Positions 1 to 5,968 of a DNA stretch of 8,911 bases are shown piece by piece. The translations under genes were made by a program, and so were the position numbers. Each line of letters opens with the position of its first letter. The stretch's first letter is position 1. Origin of the DNA: Competibacteraceae bacterium UBA2792 (GTDB taxonomy: Bacteria > Pseudomonadota > Gammaproteobacteria > Competibacterales > Competibacteraceae); NCBI GenBank assembly GCA_002352125.1, contig DEHU01000291.1, positions 9,391 through 18,301 on the forward strand. Reading direction: 5' to 3'. The notes beneath the pieces were generated by a model that was not told where the DNA came from, made no database searches, and worked only from the letters and a program-made list of their open reading frames with translations.

Positions 1-1
1 G

Positions 2-298
2 ACGCCGGCACCTGCCGCGCCGGCGAGTCGCCCGCCAGCGTCGGCGCCTGCTACCTCGCTATCGCCGAACGCTCCGGCAGCGACGCATTCCGCTGCACCC
101 GTTGCGCCGGCCGAACGTCGGCCGCTCTCGCAGCCAGTACCCGCTGCGCCGGCCGAACGCCGGCCGCTCTCGCAGCCAGTGCCCGCTGCGCCGTCCCAGC
201 CAAGCTCTGGCCGCAGTCTGGAGGACGAATTGAAATCGCAGTTCGATCCGACCCAGCAAGAGTTGGAGAAAAGATTGCGTTCCCGCAAGTCGCCTTGA
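2..298 (+). CDS. C-terminal tail of a Pro/Ala-rich protein (5' truncated)
   Basis: The open frame enters from the left edge and ends at TGA 296-298, giving the last 98 residues of a protein whose start lies outside the window. Residues 1 to about 70 are low complexity, rich in Pro, Ala and Ser, and include two tandem copies of a 14-residue unit (APAERRPLSQPVPA). The last 27 residues are different: charged and probably helical (RSLEDELKSQFDPTQQELEK then a basic end, RLRSRKSP). A Pro-rich linker followed by a short helical tail resembles the style of the 646-residue membrane protein encoded downstream, so the two may belong to one envelope system. The next gene begins 70 bp later on the same strand. 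No catalytic domain is visible and I do not assign a function. Reality as a coding region is supported by the repeats keeping frame and by the downstream genes on the same strand. Confidence 0.7.
   Translation, partial: TPAPAAPASRPPASAPATSLSPNAPAATHSAAPVAPAERRPLSQPVPAAPAERRPLSQPVPAAPSQPSSGRSLEDELKSQFDPTQQELEKRLRSRKSP
104..187 (+). repeat. 42-bp tandem repeat, two copies, in frame
   Basis: Units 104-145 and 146-187 each encode the same 14 residues. They differ at two third-codon positions (cgt/cgc and gta/gtg), both silent. Silent-only divergence shows the reading frame is real and that the duplication is old enough to have accumulated synonymous changes. The first six bases of a further unit (gcgccg) follow at 188-193. 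Confidence 0.9.
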
Positions 299-356
299 TC
301 GCGGCGAACATGGGGCGCCAAATGCGGTAAATTGATCGTAATCCCCTCGTTTGCAT

Positions 357-361
357 AGGAG
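357..361 (+). promoter_or_regulatory. Ribosome-binding site deciding the TAXI protein start
   Basis: AGGAG lies 7 nt before ATG 369. The longest open frame begins at TTG 351, which is upstream of this site. ATG 363 is only 1 nt from it. The site therefore selects ATG 369, and that start also gives the cleanest signal peptide. Confidence 0.75.
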
Positions 362-368
362 CATGCTC

Positions 369-1421
369 ATGAATCGCCCGCTGATCGCCGGTCTGTTGTT
401 CCTGTGTGGCTTGGCCGGCCTGGCACCGGCCTGGGCCGAAGATTCCGACGCCAAACAAATCGGCATGGTGACCGGCTCCAAGACCGGGACTTACATTCAG
501 TTTGGCAACGATATCGCCGGAGTCGCCAAAACCGTCGGCCTGGATATTTTGGTCAAGGATTCCCAGGGCTCCATCGATAACATCAAGCGCATCAACAGCA
601 AGGAGAACGCCACCTTCGGCATCGTGCAATCCGACGTGTTGGGTTTTCTCAGTCGCTCGGAAAGCCCGGAGATGCGCCAAGTCGCCGGCCGCTTGCGCTT
701 GATCTTCCCGTTCTATAACGAGGAAGTCCATCTGTTTGCCAACAAGTCGATCAAGTCGTTTAACGACCTGCAGGGCAAACGGGTGGTGGTGGGCGAGCAG
801 GGTAGCGGGACTTGGTTGACCGCGATGAACCTGTTGCAATTGACCGGCGTGAAACCCGCCGAGACGCTGAATACGCCACCGCTGCAAGGCGTGACCGCCG
901 TGCTCAAGGGCGAGGCCGATGCCATGTTTTACGTCGCCGGCAAGCCCGTCAGCCTGTTTACCAAGGTCGGCAATCTGATCACCAAGGCCGATTTTGCGCC
1001 GCTGCTGGCAAATGTCCATTTCGTGCCGCTGGACGATCCCCGGATGTTGCGGGAATACCAGCCGGCCCGAATCGGTTTGGCCGATTACGACTGGCTGCAA
1101 GAGGACGTACCGACGATCGCCGTAAAAGCGGTGCTGATGAGCTTCGATTTTTCCGGCAAACAGAGTCCGTATTTTGTCCAGCGCTGCCAACAATTGGCCA
1201 AGCTGGGTCAAGCGATCCGCGCCAATATCGGCCAGCTCCAGCAGACCGGCCATCCCAAGTGGAAGGAAGTCAACCTGGACGAGAAGGTGGGGGTGTGGCA
1301 GTTGGATACCTGCTCGCGCGGCGGCAAGGGGGGCGGCTCGGAGGTCGACCTCACCCGCCAATTGGAGAAGATGTTGTTAAACCTGCACGGCTGGCCCCAG
1401 TACGCGATTCCGGCAGCCTGA
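369..1421 (+). CDS. TAXI-family TRAP transporter solute-binding protein
   Basis: This is a 350-residue periplasmic binding protein of the TAXI group (TRAP-associated extracytoplasmic immunogenic). A signal peptide occupies residues 1-23 (MNRPLIAGLLFLCGL, then cleavage after AWA). The mature protein opens with IGMVTGSKTGTYIQFGNDIA, the characteristic TAXI start, where a Gly-Ser/Thr-rich loop contacts the ligand. Further type-II binding-fold signs are LIFPFYNEEVHLFANKSI, GKRVVVGEQGSGTW and GEADAMFYVAGKPV. TAXI proteins normally hand small organic acids to a fused DctQM-type permease. None is present in this window, and the gene sits instead among membrane-anchored envelope proteins. The unusual C-terminal segment contains CSRGGKGGG, and with the upstream FVQRC it offers a possible disulfide. 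The ligand cannot be predicted. It is followed 21 bp later by the next gene and is probably cotranscribed. The family call is firm; the role is open. Confidence 0.88.
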   Translation: MNRPLIAGLLFLCGLAGLAPAWAEDSDAKQIGMVTGSKTGTYIQFGNDIAGVAKTVGLDILVKDSQGSIDNIKRINSKENATFGIVQSDVLGFLSRSESPEMRQVAGRLRLIFPFYNEEVHLFANKSIKSFNDLQGKRVVVGEQGSGTWLTAMNLLQLTGVKPAETLNTPPLQGVTAVLKGEADAMFYVAGKPVSLFTKVGNLITKADFAPLLANVHFVPLDDPRMLREYQPARIGLADYDWLQEDVPTIAVKAVLMSFDFSGKQSPYFVQRCQQLAKLGQAIRANIGQLQQTGHPKWKEVNLDEKVGVWQLDTCSRGGKGGGSEVDLTRQLEKMLLNLHGWPQYAIPAA

Positions 1422-1442
1422 GTTTATCGTGGGAGAAAACCG

Positions 1443-1922
1443 ATGCAATTTGCGCGGATGGTCTTGGTGGTGGTTCTGATCGCTGGAGCGGGTGCGGCAC
1501 TGGCTCAGGATAAGCGGTCGGATGCTCGGCTGGAATTTTCCAGCACTTCGTTCGGCTTGCTGCTCGGCTTCAGCCAAGGTCAGGGGGCGCTAGAATTTCG
1601 GGGACAACGGTATCCGTTTTCGGTATCGGGAATCAAAGTGGCGACATTGGGCGTGACCCGGGTGAGTGCCCTCGGCCAAGTGTACCGCTTGCGGGATATA
1701 GCCGATTTTCCCGGCCGTTATTACGCGGCCGAGGGGGCGTTTACCGTAGGCCAAGGCGGTGGCAGCGCCGTGTTGCGCAACGAGAAGGGTGTAATGCTTT
1801 ATTTGCAGAACGCGCAGCAAGGCATCGAACTGACCTTGGGCGGTGGCGGTATCGATATCAAGTTTGCCGAATCTGCCACCGCGTCGTCTCCGGCGGCGAC
1901 GCAAGGCACGGCGGGGCGGTGA
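1443..1922 (+). CDS. Secreted beta-rich protein of unknown function
   Basis: The 159-residue product has a signal peptide (residues 1-21, hydrophobic MVLVVVLIAGAGAALA, cleavage before QDK) and no lipobox. The mature part is a run of short Gly-rich hydrophobic segments suggesting a small beta-barrel or sandwich: GALEFRGQRYPFSVSGIKV, VSALGQVYRLRDIADFPGRY, GAFTVGQGGGSAVLRNEKGV and QGIELTLGGGGIDIKF. A short Ala/Ser/Thr tail (about residues 143-159) is probably disordered. This pattern (a YxFxVxG strand, then VYxLxDxxDFxGxY, then an LRNxxGV strand) feels like a recurring domain of uncharacterised proteobacterial exported proteins, but I cannot name it. ATG 1443 is preceded by GGGAGA at 1431-1436. 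It lies 21 bp after the TAXI gene and 28 bp before the SrfA-like gene, consistent with one transcript. Confidence 0.8.
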   Translation: MQFARMVLVVVLIAGAGAALAQDKRSDARLEFSSTSFGLLLGFSQGQGALEFRGQRYPFSVSGIKVATLGVTRVSALGQVYRLRDIADFPGRYYAAEGAFTVGQGGGSAVLRNEKGVMLYLQNAQQGIELTLGGGGIDIKFAESATASSPAATQGTAGR

Positions 1923-1950
1923 GAGAGCAGGCAGTTGGACGCGAACGAGC

Positions 1951-3891
1951 ATGATCGAACAGATTTTGCTGGCTAGTGGTACTTTCGACGGCGTGCGGGA
2001 GATCGGCGGTTTCGGTCAACCGTTGCATGCCTTGTATCCGCAAATCCAGGCGGTGCTCGCCAGCGAACTGGAACCGGACGCGGGTTCGCTGCTGGCCGAG
2101 CCGGTGGTGGATCGCGCCAAAAATCGCATCGATTGGTACGTCCAAGGCGATCCAGATTGCAAACCGGTTATGCTGGTCGAACTGCCCGACGAGCAGCGTC
2201 GGGCAGTTTTGGCGCGGATCGATGATTTGCTCGGTCGCGGGCGGGATCTGGCGGAACGCTACGCCGCCTCCGGCGATGCGCGCCGGGCGCAATTGGGCGC
2301 GATTCTGCGGACGGTGCTGGCGACGCCGGCCGAAACCGGGATCTTTCTCGTTGAAGATAAGCCCGTCATTACCGGCTGGGGCTTCGCGCCTGACCGGCCT
2401 TGGGAGGCGCCAACCGGCTCGATGCGGCATCCGGCGCCGCCGGTCGAGCCGGCTCGACCGGTGCGCGATATGGTGGTGCCGGAAGTCACCATCCCCGAGT
2501 TGAGCGCTGCCGCGCCGAATCCTGCACCACCAGCAAAATCCTCCATCGAATCACTACAGCCAGCCAAACCGCTGCCGGAGACGGAGACGGAACCGCCCGA
2601 GCTTCAATCCGAATCGCCCGCCGCCGTATCTGGGGAGCCGGCATCTCCGCGAGTCGAGGCGCCACCGCCAGCGGAACCCGAATCCGCGCCGGTCGCGACC
2701 GTGGCCGAATCGCCGCCGGTCTTGGGCTCTCCACCAGCATCCTCTCTGCGCTATGTCGTGGTTGGCTCCCGGTATTTTTGGAGCGTGGTGGTCATCGCCC
2801 TACTGCTGGTACTGGTTGCCGCATATTGGGGGCTAGGAAGAGAACGGTTGCCGCATCGCGTTGCCGATAGAGCGGCGGCGACGGATGCAAAACTTGATGG
2901 CGTCTTGAATCAAGCCCGGCAAGACGAGGCAAAATTACGAATTCGGCTCGAACAACTGCTGGTGCAATTGGCCCAACGGCGGGGCCAATGTTCGTCGCCG
3001 GCCGGACCGGATGCCGCGGCCATCGTTCCCGTTCCTGGCAAGACCGATGCGAAGAGCGCAGCTTCGGCCTCGTCCACCGATCGCGGGATATTGCCGCCGG
3101 CCAGCCCGAGTCGAGACGATGGCAGCGAACGGGAATCGGCCGTGCCCTCGCTGGCTCCAGACCGTGCGGCGATGCCATCCGCAACGCAGCCGCGCAATGC
3201 GCCAGCCGGGGCAGCAACAACAGCGTCATCGACTCCAGAATCCACGCCGCCACCCCCGGAGACCCGGCCACCAACGCCGCCAGGCGCCGCCAATCCTCTG
3301 GATGCTGCCAGCCCACCGCCGATTGCTGCTACGTCTCGCGCTTCGTCGAGCGCGGCGCCGTCGGGGCGAACACTGGAAGAAGTTTTGACCGAACGCGATT
3401 TGGGACCGGCTGCGCCATCGCCGCCGAGACCGCTCGCCGAACCACCGCCGATCAAGGCGGAACCAACGGCCGAAGAGCGTCGCGAATTCGCTGACCGCAT
3501 GACCGAGACCGGCGCGACGACCGGCGAAATCACCGCCACCTTGCTGTGGAATAGCCAGAGCGATCTCGATCTGGTGGTGCGTTGTCCGTCCGGCCGGCAA
3601 CTGGATTATCGCAATCCCGCCGAATGCGGCGGAACCCTAGACGTGGATGCCAATACCGCTCGCGGTAGTTTGAGCGACCGCCCCGTGGAAAATGCGTTCT
3701 GGCCTGCCGGAAAAGCGGATCCGGGCGTGTACGAAATCATGGTTCGTTATATCCCCCGCAAGGACGAAGAACGTCCGCGGGAGACCTCGTTCCAGGTTCG
3801 TTTAAGCCAGGGTGGCCAGGAATCGGTTTTCAAGGGTACGATCCGGCCTAACGCGGTCGTGCCGGTCACGACTTTCGCGGTGCGGCGCTGA
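1951..3891 (+). CDS. SrfA-like single-pass membrane protein with YfaP/DUF2135-like C-terminal domain
   Basis: A 646-residue multidomain protein. Residues 1-150 form a folded domain (GGFGQPLHALYPQIQ, NRIDWY at 58-63, FLVEDKPVITGWGF at 132-145) that resembles, from memory, the N-terminus of SrfA-family proteins. Residues 151-270 are a Pro/Glu/Ser-rich linker. A single transmembrane segment spans about 276-293 (YFWSVVVIALLLVLVAAYW). A short coiled coil follows (about 300-340, LDGVLNQARQDEAKLRIRLE), then a second Pro/Ala/Ser-rich linker to about 500. Residues 513-646 resemble YfaP/DUF2135: TATLLWNSQSDLDLVVRCPSG with Asp538/Asp540, GGTLDVDAN, PGVYEIMVRY. The lack of a signal peptide suggests an N-terminus in the cytoplasm and a C-terminal domain in the periplasm. 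The start ATG 1951 was chosen because the domain begins cleanly there; the frame is open back to 1843, and translation before 1951 reads as Arg-rich out-of-frame sequence of the upstream gene. Exact function is unknown; the SrfA link is moderate, the domain layout firm. Confidence 0.75.
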   Translation: MIEQILLASGTFDGVREIGGFGQPLHALYPQIQAVLASELEPDAGSLLAEPVVDRAKNRIDWYVQGDPDCKPVMLVELPDEQRRAVLARIDDLLGRGRDLAERYAASGDARRAQLGAILRTVLATPAETGIFLVEDKPVITGWGFAPDRPWEAPTGSMRHPAPPVEPARPVRDMVVPEVTIPELSAAAPNPAPPAKSSIESLQPAKPLPETETEPPELQSESPAAVSGEPASPRVEAPPPAEPESAPVATVAESPPVLGSPPASSLRYVVVGSRYFWSVVVIALLLVLVAAYWGLGRERLPHRVADRAAATDAKLDGVLNQARQDEAKLRIRLEQLLVQLAQRRGQCSSPAGPDAAAIVPVPGKTDAKSAASASSTDRGILPPASPSRDDGSERESAVPSLAPDRAAMPSATQPRNAPAGAATTASSTPESTPPPPETRPPTPPGAANPLDAASPPPIAATSRASSSAAPSGRTLEEVLTERDLGPAAPSPPRPLAEPPPIKAEPTAEERREFADRMTETGATTGEITATLLWNSQSDLDLVVRCPSGRQLDYRNPAECGGTLDVDANTARGSLSDRPVENAFWPAGKADPGVYEIMVRYIPRKDEERPRETSFQVRLSQGGQESVFKGTIRPNAVVPVTTFAVRR

Positions 3892-3901
3892 GGAGAATTC
3901 C

Positions 3902-4234
3902 ATGACCGAAAAGGAACGCGCGCAGTTCGCGGTTTACGCCGACGAGGCTGCGATTCCCCGTTACCAGCGGGCCTGGGTTTGGGGCATGGCGTCGCTGGCG
4001 ATTCTGCTGTGTGGTCTTGCGGCCGGCTGGCTGTTTGGCAACGCGGGAAGCGACTCCGGTCGCGACCCGCCATCCGCCGTTCGATTCGTGGATGGCGACG
4101 CATTGCTGGCTCGACAAGAAGCCGTCAATCGGCAACTGCAAGAACGAATCGCTCGGTTGGAACAGGCATTGGCGAACGATGCCTGCGGACCGATGGCGCT
4201 AGAAGCATTGACGCAAAACGCTCGCGATCCTTGA
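3902..4234 (+). CDS. Small membrane protein with coiled coil
   Basis: The product is 110 residues. It has a short charged N-terminus (MTEKERAQFAVYADEAAIPR), one transmembrane helix at about 24-45 (AWVWGMASLAILLCGLAAGWLF), a short Gly/Asp/Pro spacer, and a coiled-coil segment at about 65-93 (LLARQEAVNRQLQERIARLE). Its ribosome-binding site AGGAG (3891-3895) overlaps the last base of the preceding stop codon, so it is translationally tied to the SrfA-like gene. Both proteins have one membrane helix followed by a coiled coil, so they may pair in the membrane; that is inference. The frame is open upstream to 3812, but the coupled Shine-Dalgarno points to ATG 3902. I recognise no family. Confidence 0.75.
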   Translation: MTEKERAQFAVYADEAAIPRYQRAWVWGMASLAILLCGLAAGWLFGNAGSDSGRDPPSAVRFVDGDALLARQEAVNRQLQERIARLEQALANDACGPMALEALTQNARDP

Positions 4235-4261
4235 GCTTCAAGCGGCCGTTGCCGATTTTTT
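4230..4261 (+). terminator. Possible weak intrinsic terminator after the left operon
   Basis: Two small hairpins lie at the end of the 110-residue gene: CTTGA/TCAAG (4230-4242) and CGGC-CGTT-GCCG (4243-4254). The second is followed by A and six T (4256-4261). The stems are only 5 and 4 bp, so termination would be partial at best. OsmC may thus be partly read through from the operon. Confidence 0.3.
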
Positions 4262-4302
4262 CCGTTTTCGAGCTTTTCCCTTTGTCGAGAGGTACTGCGC
4301 AC

Positions 4303-4755
4303 ATGTCGAGTTTTTCCATCCATGTCGTTTGGCGGCGTACCACGCCCGATTTCGATTATAAAACTTTCGACCGTGGCCACGCGTGGCATCTGGCGGGTGG
4401 CCAGATCGTGAACGGTTCGTCCGCGCCGGAATTTTCCGGCGATCCCGAGAAAAGTAATCCCGAAGAAGCTTTGCTCGCGGCGTTGTCGAGCTGTCATATG
4501 CTGACGTTTCTCACCATTGCCGCGCTCAAGAAACTGGTGGTGGAGAGCTACGAGGACGAGCCTGTAGCCGAACTGGGCAAGAACGAAAAAGGCAAGATGA
4601 TGGTGGCGCGTCTAGCCTTGCGGCCCAAGGTGGTTTTTGGCGGCGAGACGATTCCCGATGCCAACGCGGTGCTGGAAATGCATCGCAAAGCCAAGGAGAA
4701 CTGCTTCATCGGCAACTCTCTGCTCAGTCCGGTGGTTCTCGAACCGCGATTCTAG
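4303..4755 (+). CDS. OsmC-family protein (hydroperoxide-reductase type)
   Basis: The 150-residue product has the OsmC/Ohr fold signature: NPEEALLAALSSCHMLTFL with Cys64 at the start of the central helix, and HRKAKENCFIGNS with Cys134. These two cysteines are the redox pair that reduces organic hydroperoxides in characterised family members. The length is normal for OsmC/Ohr (about 140-150). The N-terminus (FSIHVVWRRTTPDFDYKTFDRGHAW) matches the subgroup often annotated simply as OsmC family rather than Ohr. No signal peptide, so it is cytoplasmic. The frame extends upstream to 3979, but that part overlaps the preceding gene in another frame, and ATG 4303 gives the family's normal N-terminus. 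A purine-rich stretch GAGAGG (4287-4292) lies about 10 nt upstream. It stands apart from the envelope genes in function; substrate preference cannot be read from the sequence. Confidence 0.9.
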   Translation: MSSFSIHVVWRRTTPDFDYKTFDRGHAWHLAGGQIVNGSSAPEFSGDPEKSNPEEALLAALSSCHMLTFLTIAALKKLVVESYEDEPVAELGKNEKGKMMVARLALRPKVVFGGETIPDANAVLEMHRKAKENCFIGNSLLSPVVLEPRF

Positions 4756-4862
4756 CGGCTGCCGGCCGAGGGAAAGCGAGCCCGTATGGATTCGAATCCG
4801 CGCAAGACGAAAGAGCGACTCGCCGCCTCGGTTGGCCAAAGAAGAAGACGATGCGTGATCGG

Positions 4863-4892
4863 TTGCGTCGTCGCTCCGGTCTGTTTTATAAC
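4863..4892 (+). promoter_or_regulatory. Candidate sigma-70-type promoter for the lipoprotein L,D-transpeptidase
   Basis: TTGCGT (4863-4868) and TATAAC (4887-4892) are separated by 18 bp, in the otherwise empty 4756-4933 gap. The -10 is good and stands out in GC-rich sequence; the -35 matches only three of six consensus bases. It would start transcription near 4899, about 35 nt before the start codon. Confidence 0.4.
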
Positions 4893-4933
4893 TTTGCGCC
4901 TGAAGAAAAGCGGAAAGAGGCAAGATAATCGGT

Positions 4934-5545
4934 ATGTGGACGTTTAACGCGAGACTTGTTCTGCTCGGTGGTTTGGTGGGATTGATCAGCGCTTGTGCCC
5001 CGAACGGTGTCGAGACGGGAGCGCCATCGATGTTGGCAACCTATGGTGCCAATGCTCCGAAGGAACCCTGGTTATTGGTGGATACTAAAAAAGATACACT
5101 GATGGTTATGCAGGGTAACCAGCCGGTGAAGATGTTTCCCCAAGTTGCCTTTGGAAGCAGCGGTGTTGGCGTCAAATCTGGACGCGGAGACAACAAGACG
5201 CCGGTCGGCGTGTTTCGGGTCGGCTGGATCAACGATCATAGCCGTTTCAAGAAATTCATCGGTCTTGACTATCCTAATCTCGACTACGCCGAGCGCGCGC
5301 TGCGGGAACGAAAAATCGATGCCCTCACCTACGACCGGATCCGTGCCGCCTGGGCTAACGGATATACCCCGCCGCAAGATACACCGCTCGGTGGGCAGAT
5401 CGGCATCCACGGCGTGGGTTATGGCAATCCTAGCGTACATAGTGCCGGGATTAACTGGACCAGCGGTTGTGTGGCGCTGGACAACCGGCAGATCGACGCG
5501 CTCAGACCGTGGGTGAAAGTCGGTATGAGGGTCGAGATTCGCTGA
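4934..5545 (+). CDS. Lipoprotein L,D-transpeptidase (YkuD domain)
   Basis: A 203-residue protein with a lipoprotein signal peptide: hydrophobic LVLLGGLVGLISAC, with lipobox Cys21. After a short linker, PWLLVDTKKDTLMVMQGNQPVKMFPQVAFG begins the YkuD domain (about residues 45-203). KTPVGVFRV is the usual substrate-side loop. The catalytic motif is seen as IHG (His159) and SGCVALDNRQID (Cys179), with the Ser-Gly-Cys that attacks the meso-diaminopimelate carbonyl of a tetrapeptide donor. Members form 3-3 crosslinks, attach Lpp-type lipoproteins to peptidoglycan, or cleave such links. An insert around residues 110-150 (DYAERALRERKIDALTYDRIRAAW) precedes the active site; its helical look may be a lid. 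The next gene on the same strand encodes an Lpp-like lipoprotein. The start codon has a purine-rich AGAGG about 13 nt upstream, longer than usual. Attached to a membrane facing the periplasm; inner versus outer membrane is uncertain. Confidence 0.9.
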   Translation: MWTFNARLVLLGGLVGLISACAPNGVETGAPSMLATYGANAPKEPWLLVDTKKDTLMVMQGNQPVKMFPQVAFGSSGVGVKSGRGDNKTPVGVFRVGWINDHSRFKKFIGLDYPNLDYAERALRERKIDALTYDRIRAAWANGYTPPQDTPLGGQIGIHGVGYGNPSVHSAGINWTSGCVALDNRQIDALRPWVKVGMRVEIR

Positions 5546-5561
5546 ATCCAGTCGATTTGAA

Positions 5562-5592
5562 TTGTCTCTAACCTGGAATTCCGTTATATAAT
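5562..5592 (+). promoter_or_regulatory. Probable sigma-70 promoter of the OprI-like lipoprotein gene
   Basis: A perfect TATAAT lies at 5587-5592 and TTGTCT at 5562-5567, with a 19-bp spacer. A second -35-like TTGAAT at 5557-5562 is too far away (24 bp). The predicted start near 5599 leaves a leader of about 88 nt before ATG 5687. A strong -10 fits the abundant expression typical of Lpp/OprI proteins. Confidence 0.55.
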
Positions 5593-5599
5593 TAGTTTT

Positions 5600-5645
5600 G
5601 TTGTGCTGCGACAATATGGTTGTGTCGAGACAACATTGTGGTTGT
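5600..5645 (+). repeat. GTTGT-N6-ACAA repeat array in the lipoprotein leader
   Basis: Two copies of GTTGT-N6-ACAA occur, at 5600-5614 and 5619-5633 (with C5634 extending the second arm), starting 19 bp apart. A third GTTGT half-site stands at 5641-5645. ACAA and TTGT also alternate at 5611-5639. The second copy is a near-perfect 16-bp palindrome around TCGA. The array begins right at the predicted transcription start. It could be an operator for a dimeric regulator or a set of RNA hairpins; the sequence does not decide. Confidence 0.5.
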
Positions 5646-5686
5646 CCGGTACGTTACTTCGCTCGAATGATACTTAGGAGTTAAAA

Positions 5687-5908
5687 ATGTCTTTGAAGAC
5701 TTTGACCAAGGTTTCCGCGCTGGCCCTGATTGCCGGGTTGACTGTTGGCTGCGCCAGCACCAGCGATGTCCAGAAAGCTCAAAACGACGCCAACGAAGCC
5801 AAGTCCATGGCTCGCCAAGCTATGGATACCGCCAACGAAGCCAAGTCCATCAGCTTGGCGACCGAGGAGAAAATCAATCGCATGTTCAAGAAATCGATGT
5901 ATAAATAA
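5687..5908 (+). CDS. OprI/Lpp-like alanine-zipper lipoprotein
   Basis: A 73-residue lipoprotein. The signal peptide (SLKTLTKVSALALIAGLTVGC) ends at lipobox Cys22. The mature 52 residues are a heptad-like helix rich in Ala, Asn, Glu and Lys (DVQKAQNDANEAKSMARQAMDTANEAKSIS), the alanine-zipper style that forms a trimeric coiled coil in Lpp. The end, INRMFKKSMYK, resembles the OprI end (RMLEKASRK) and has the terminal Lys73 that in Lpp is bonded to peptidoglycan by L,D-transpeptidases. Two L,D-transpeptidase genes flank this gene, one on each side. AGGAG at 5676-5680 is 6 nt before ATG 5687. It has its own promoter and a strong terminator, so it is probably a short, highly expressed monocistronic unit. 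Covalent attachment is inferred from the family, not shown. Confidence 0.88.
   Translation: MSLKTLTKVSALALIAGLTVGCASTSDVQKAQNDANEAKSMARQAMDTANEAKSISLATEEKINRMFKKSMYK
5788..5850 (+). repeat. Direct repeat, 21 bp, spaced 42 bp, inside the lipoprotein gene
   Basis: An identical 21-base stretch occurs at 5788-5808 and 5830-5850 and encodes ANEAKS twice, 14 residues apart. Fourteen residues equal two heptads, so the coiled coil seems to have grown by an in-frame duplication that keeps the zipper in register. Confidence 0.85.
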
Positions 5909-5929
5909 ATCGAATTTTTCGGCGCGATT

Positions 5930-5961
5930 AAAAAACCCCGCATACAAAGGCGGGGTTTTTT
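5930..5961. terminator. Strong bidirectional intrinsic terminator
   Basis: A perfect 12-bp stem runs from A5930-C5941 to G5950-T5961 around an 8-nt loop. It has a GC core (CCCCGC/GCGGGG), a 5' A run and a 3' T run, so it can stop transcription from both sides. It lies 21 nt after the lipoprotein stop codon and 7 nt beyond the stop codon of the opposing transpeptidase gene. Confidence 0.92.
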
Positions 5962-5968
5962 GTTGCCT

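Noticed and set aside
51..1361. Long minus-strand open frame (436 codons) opposite the TAXI gene
   Set aside because: It is the antisense shadow of a well-supported gene; its translation is rich in His, Gln and Arg with no domain, and no ribosome-binding site supports it.
1843..1950. Upstream extension of the SrfA-like frame
   Set aside because: It overlaps the end of the 159-residue gene and translates to Arg-rich sequence; ATG 1951 gives a clean domain start.
2400..3600. Several overlapping frames on both strands within the Pro-rich linkers
   Set aside because: GC-rich low-complexity coding sequence produces few stops in all frames; these are shadows of the 646-residue protein gene.
3979..4302. 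Upstream extension of the OsmC frame
   Set aside because: The extra 108 residues are Arg/Ser-rich, overlap the 110-residue gene in another frame, and are absent from the OsmC family.
4788..4799. GGATTCGAATCC, resembling a tRNA T-arm
   Set aside because: It is a perfect 12-bp palindrome, but the T-stem does not pair around a 7-nt loop and no acceptor, D or anticodon stem is present around it.
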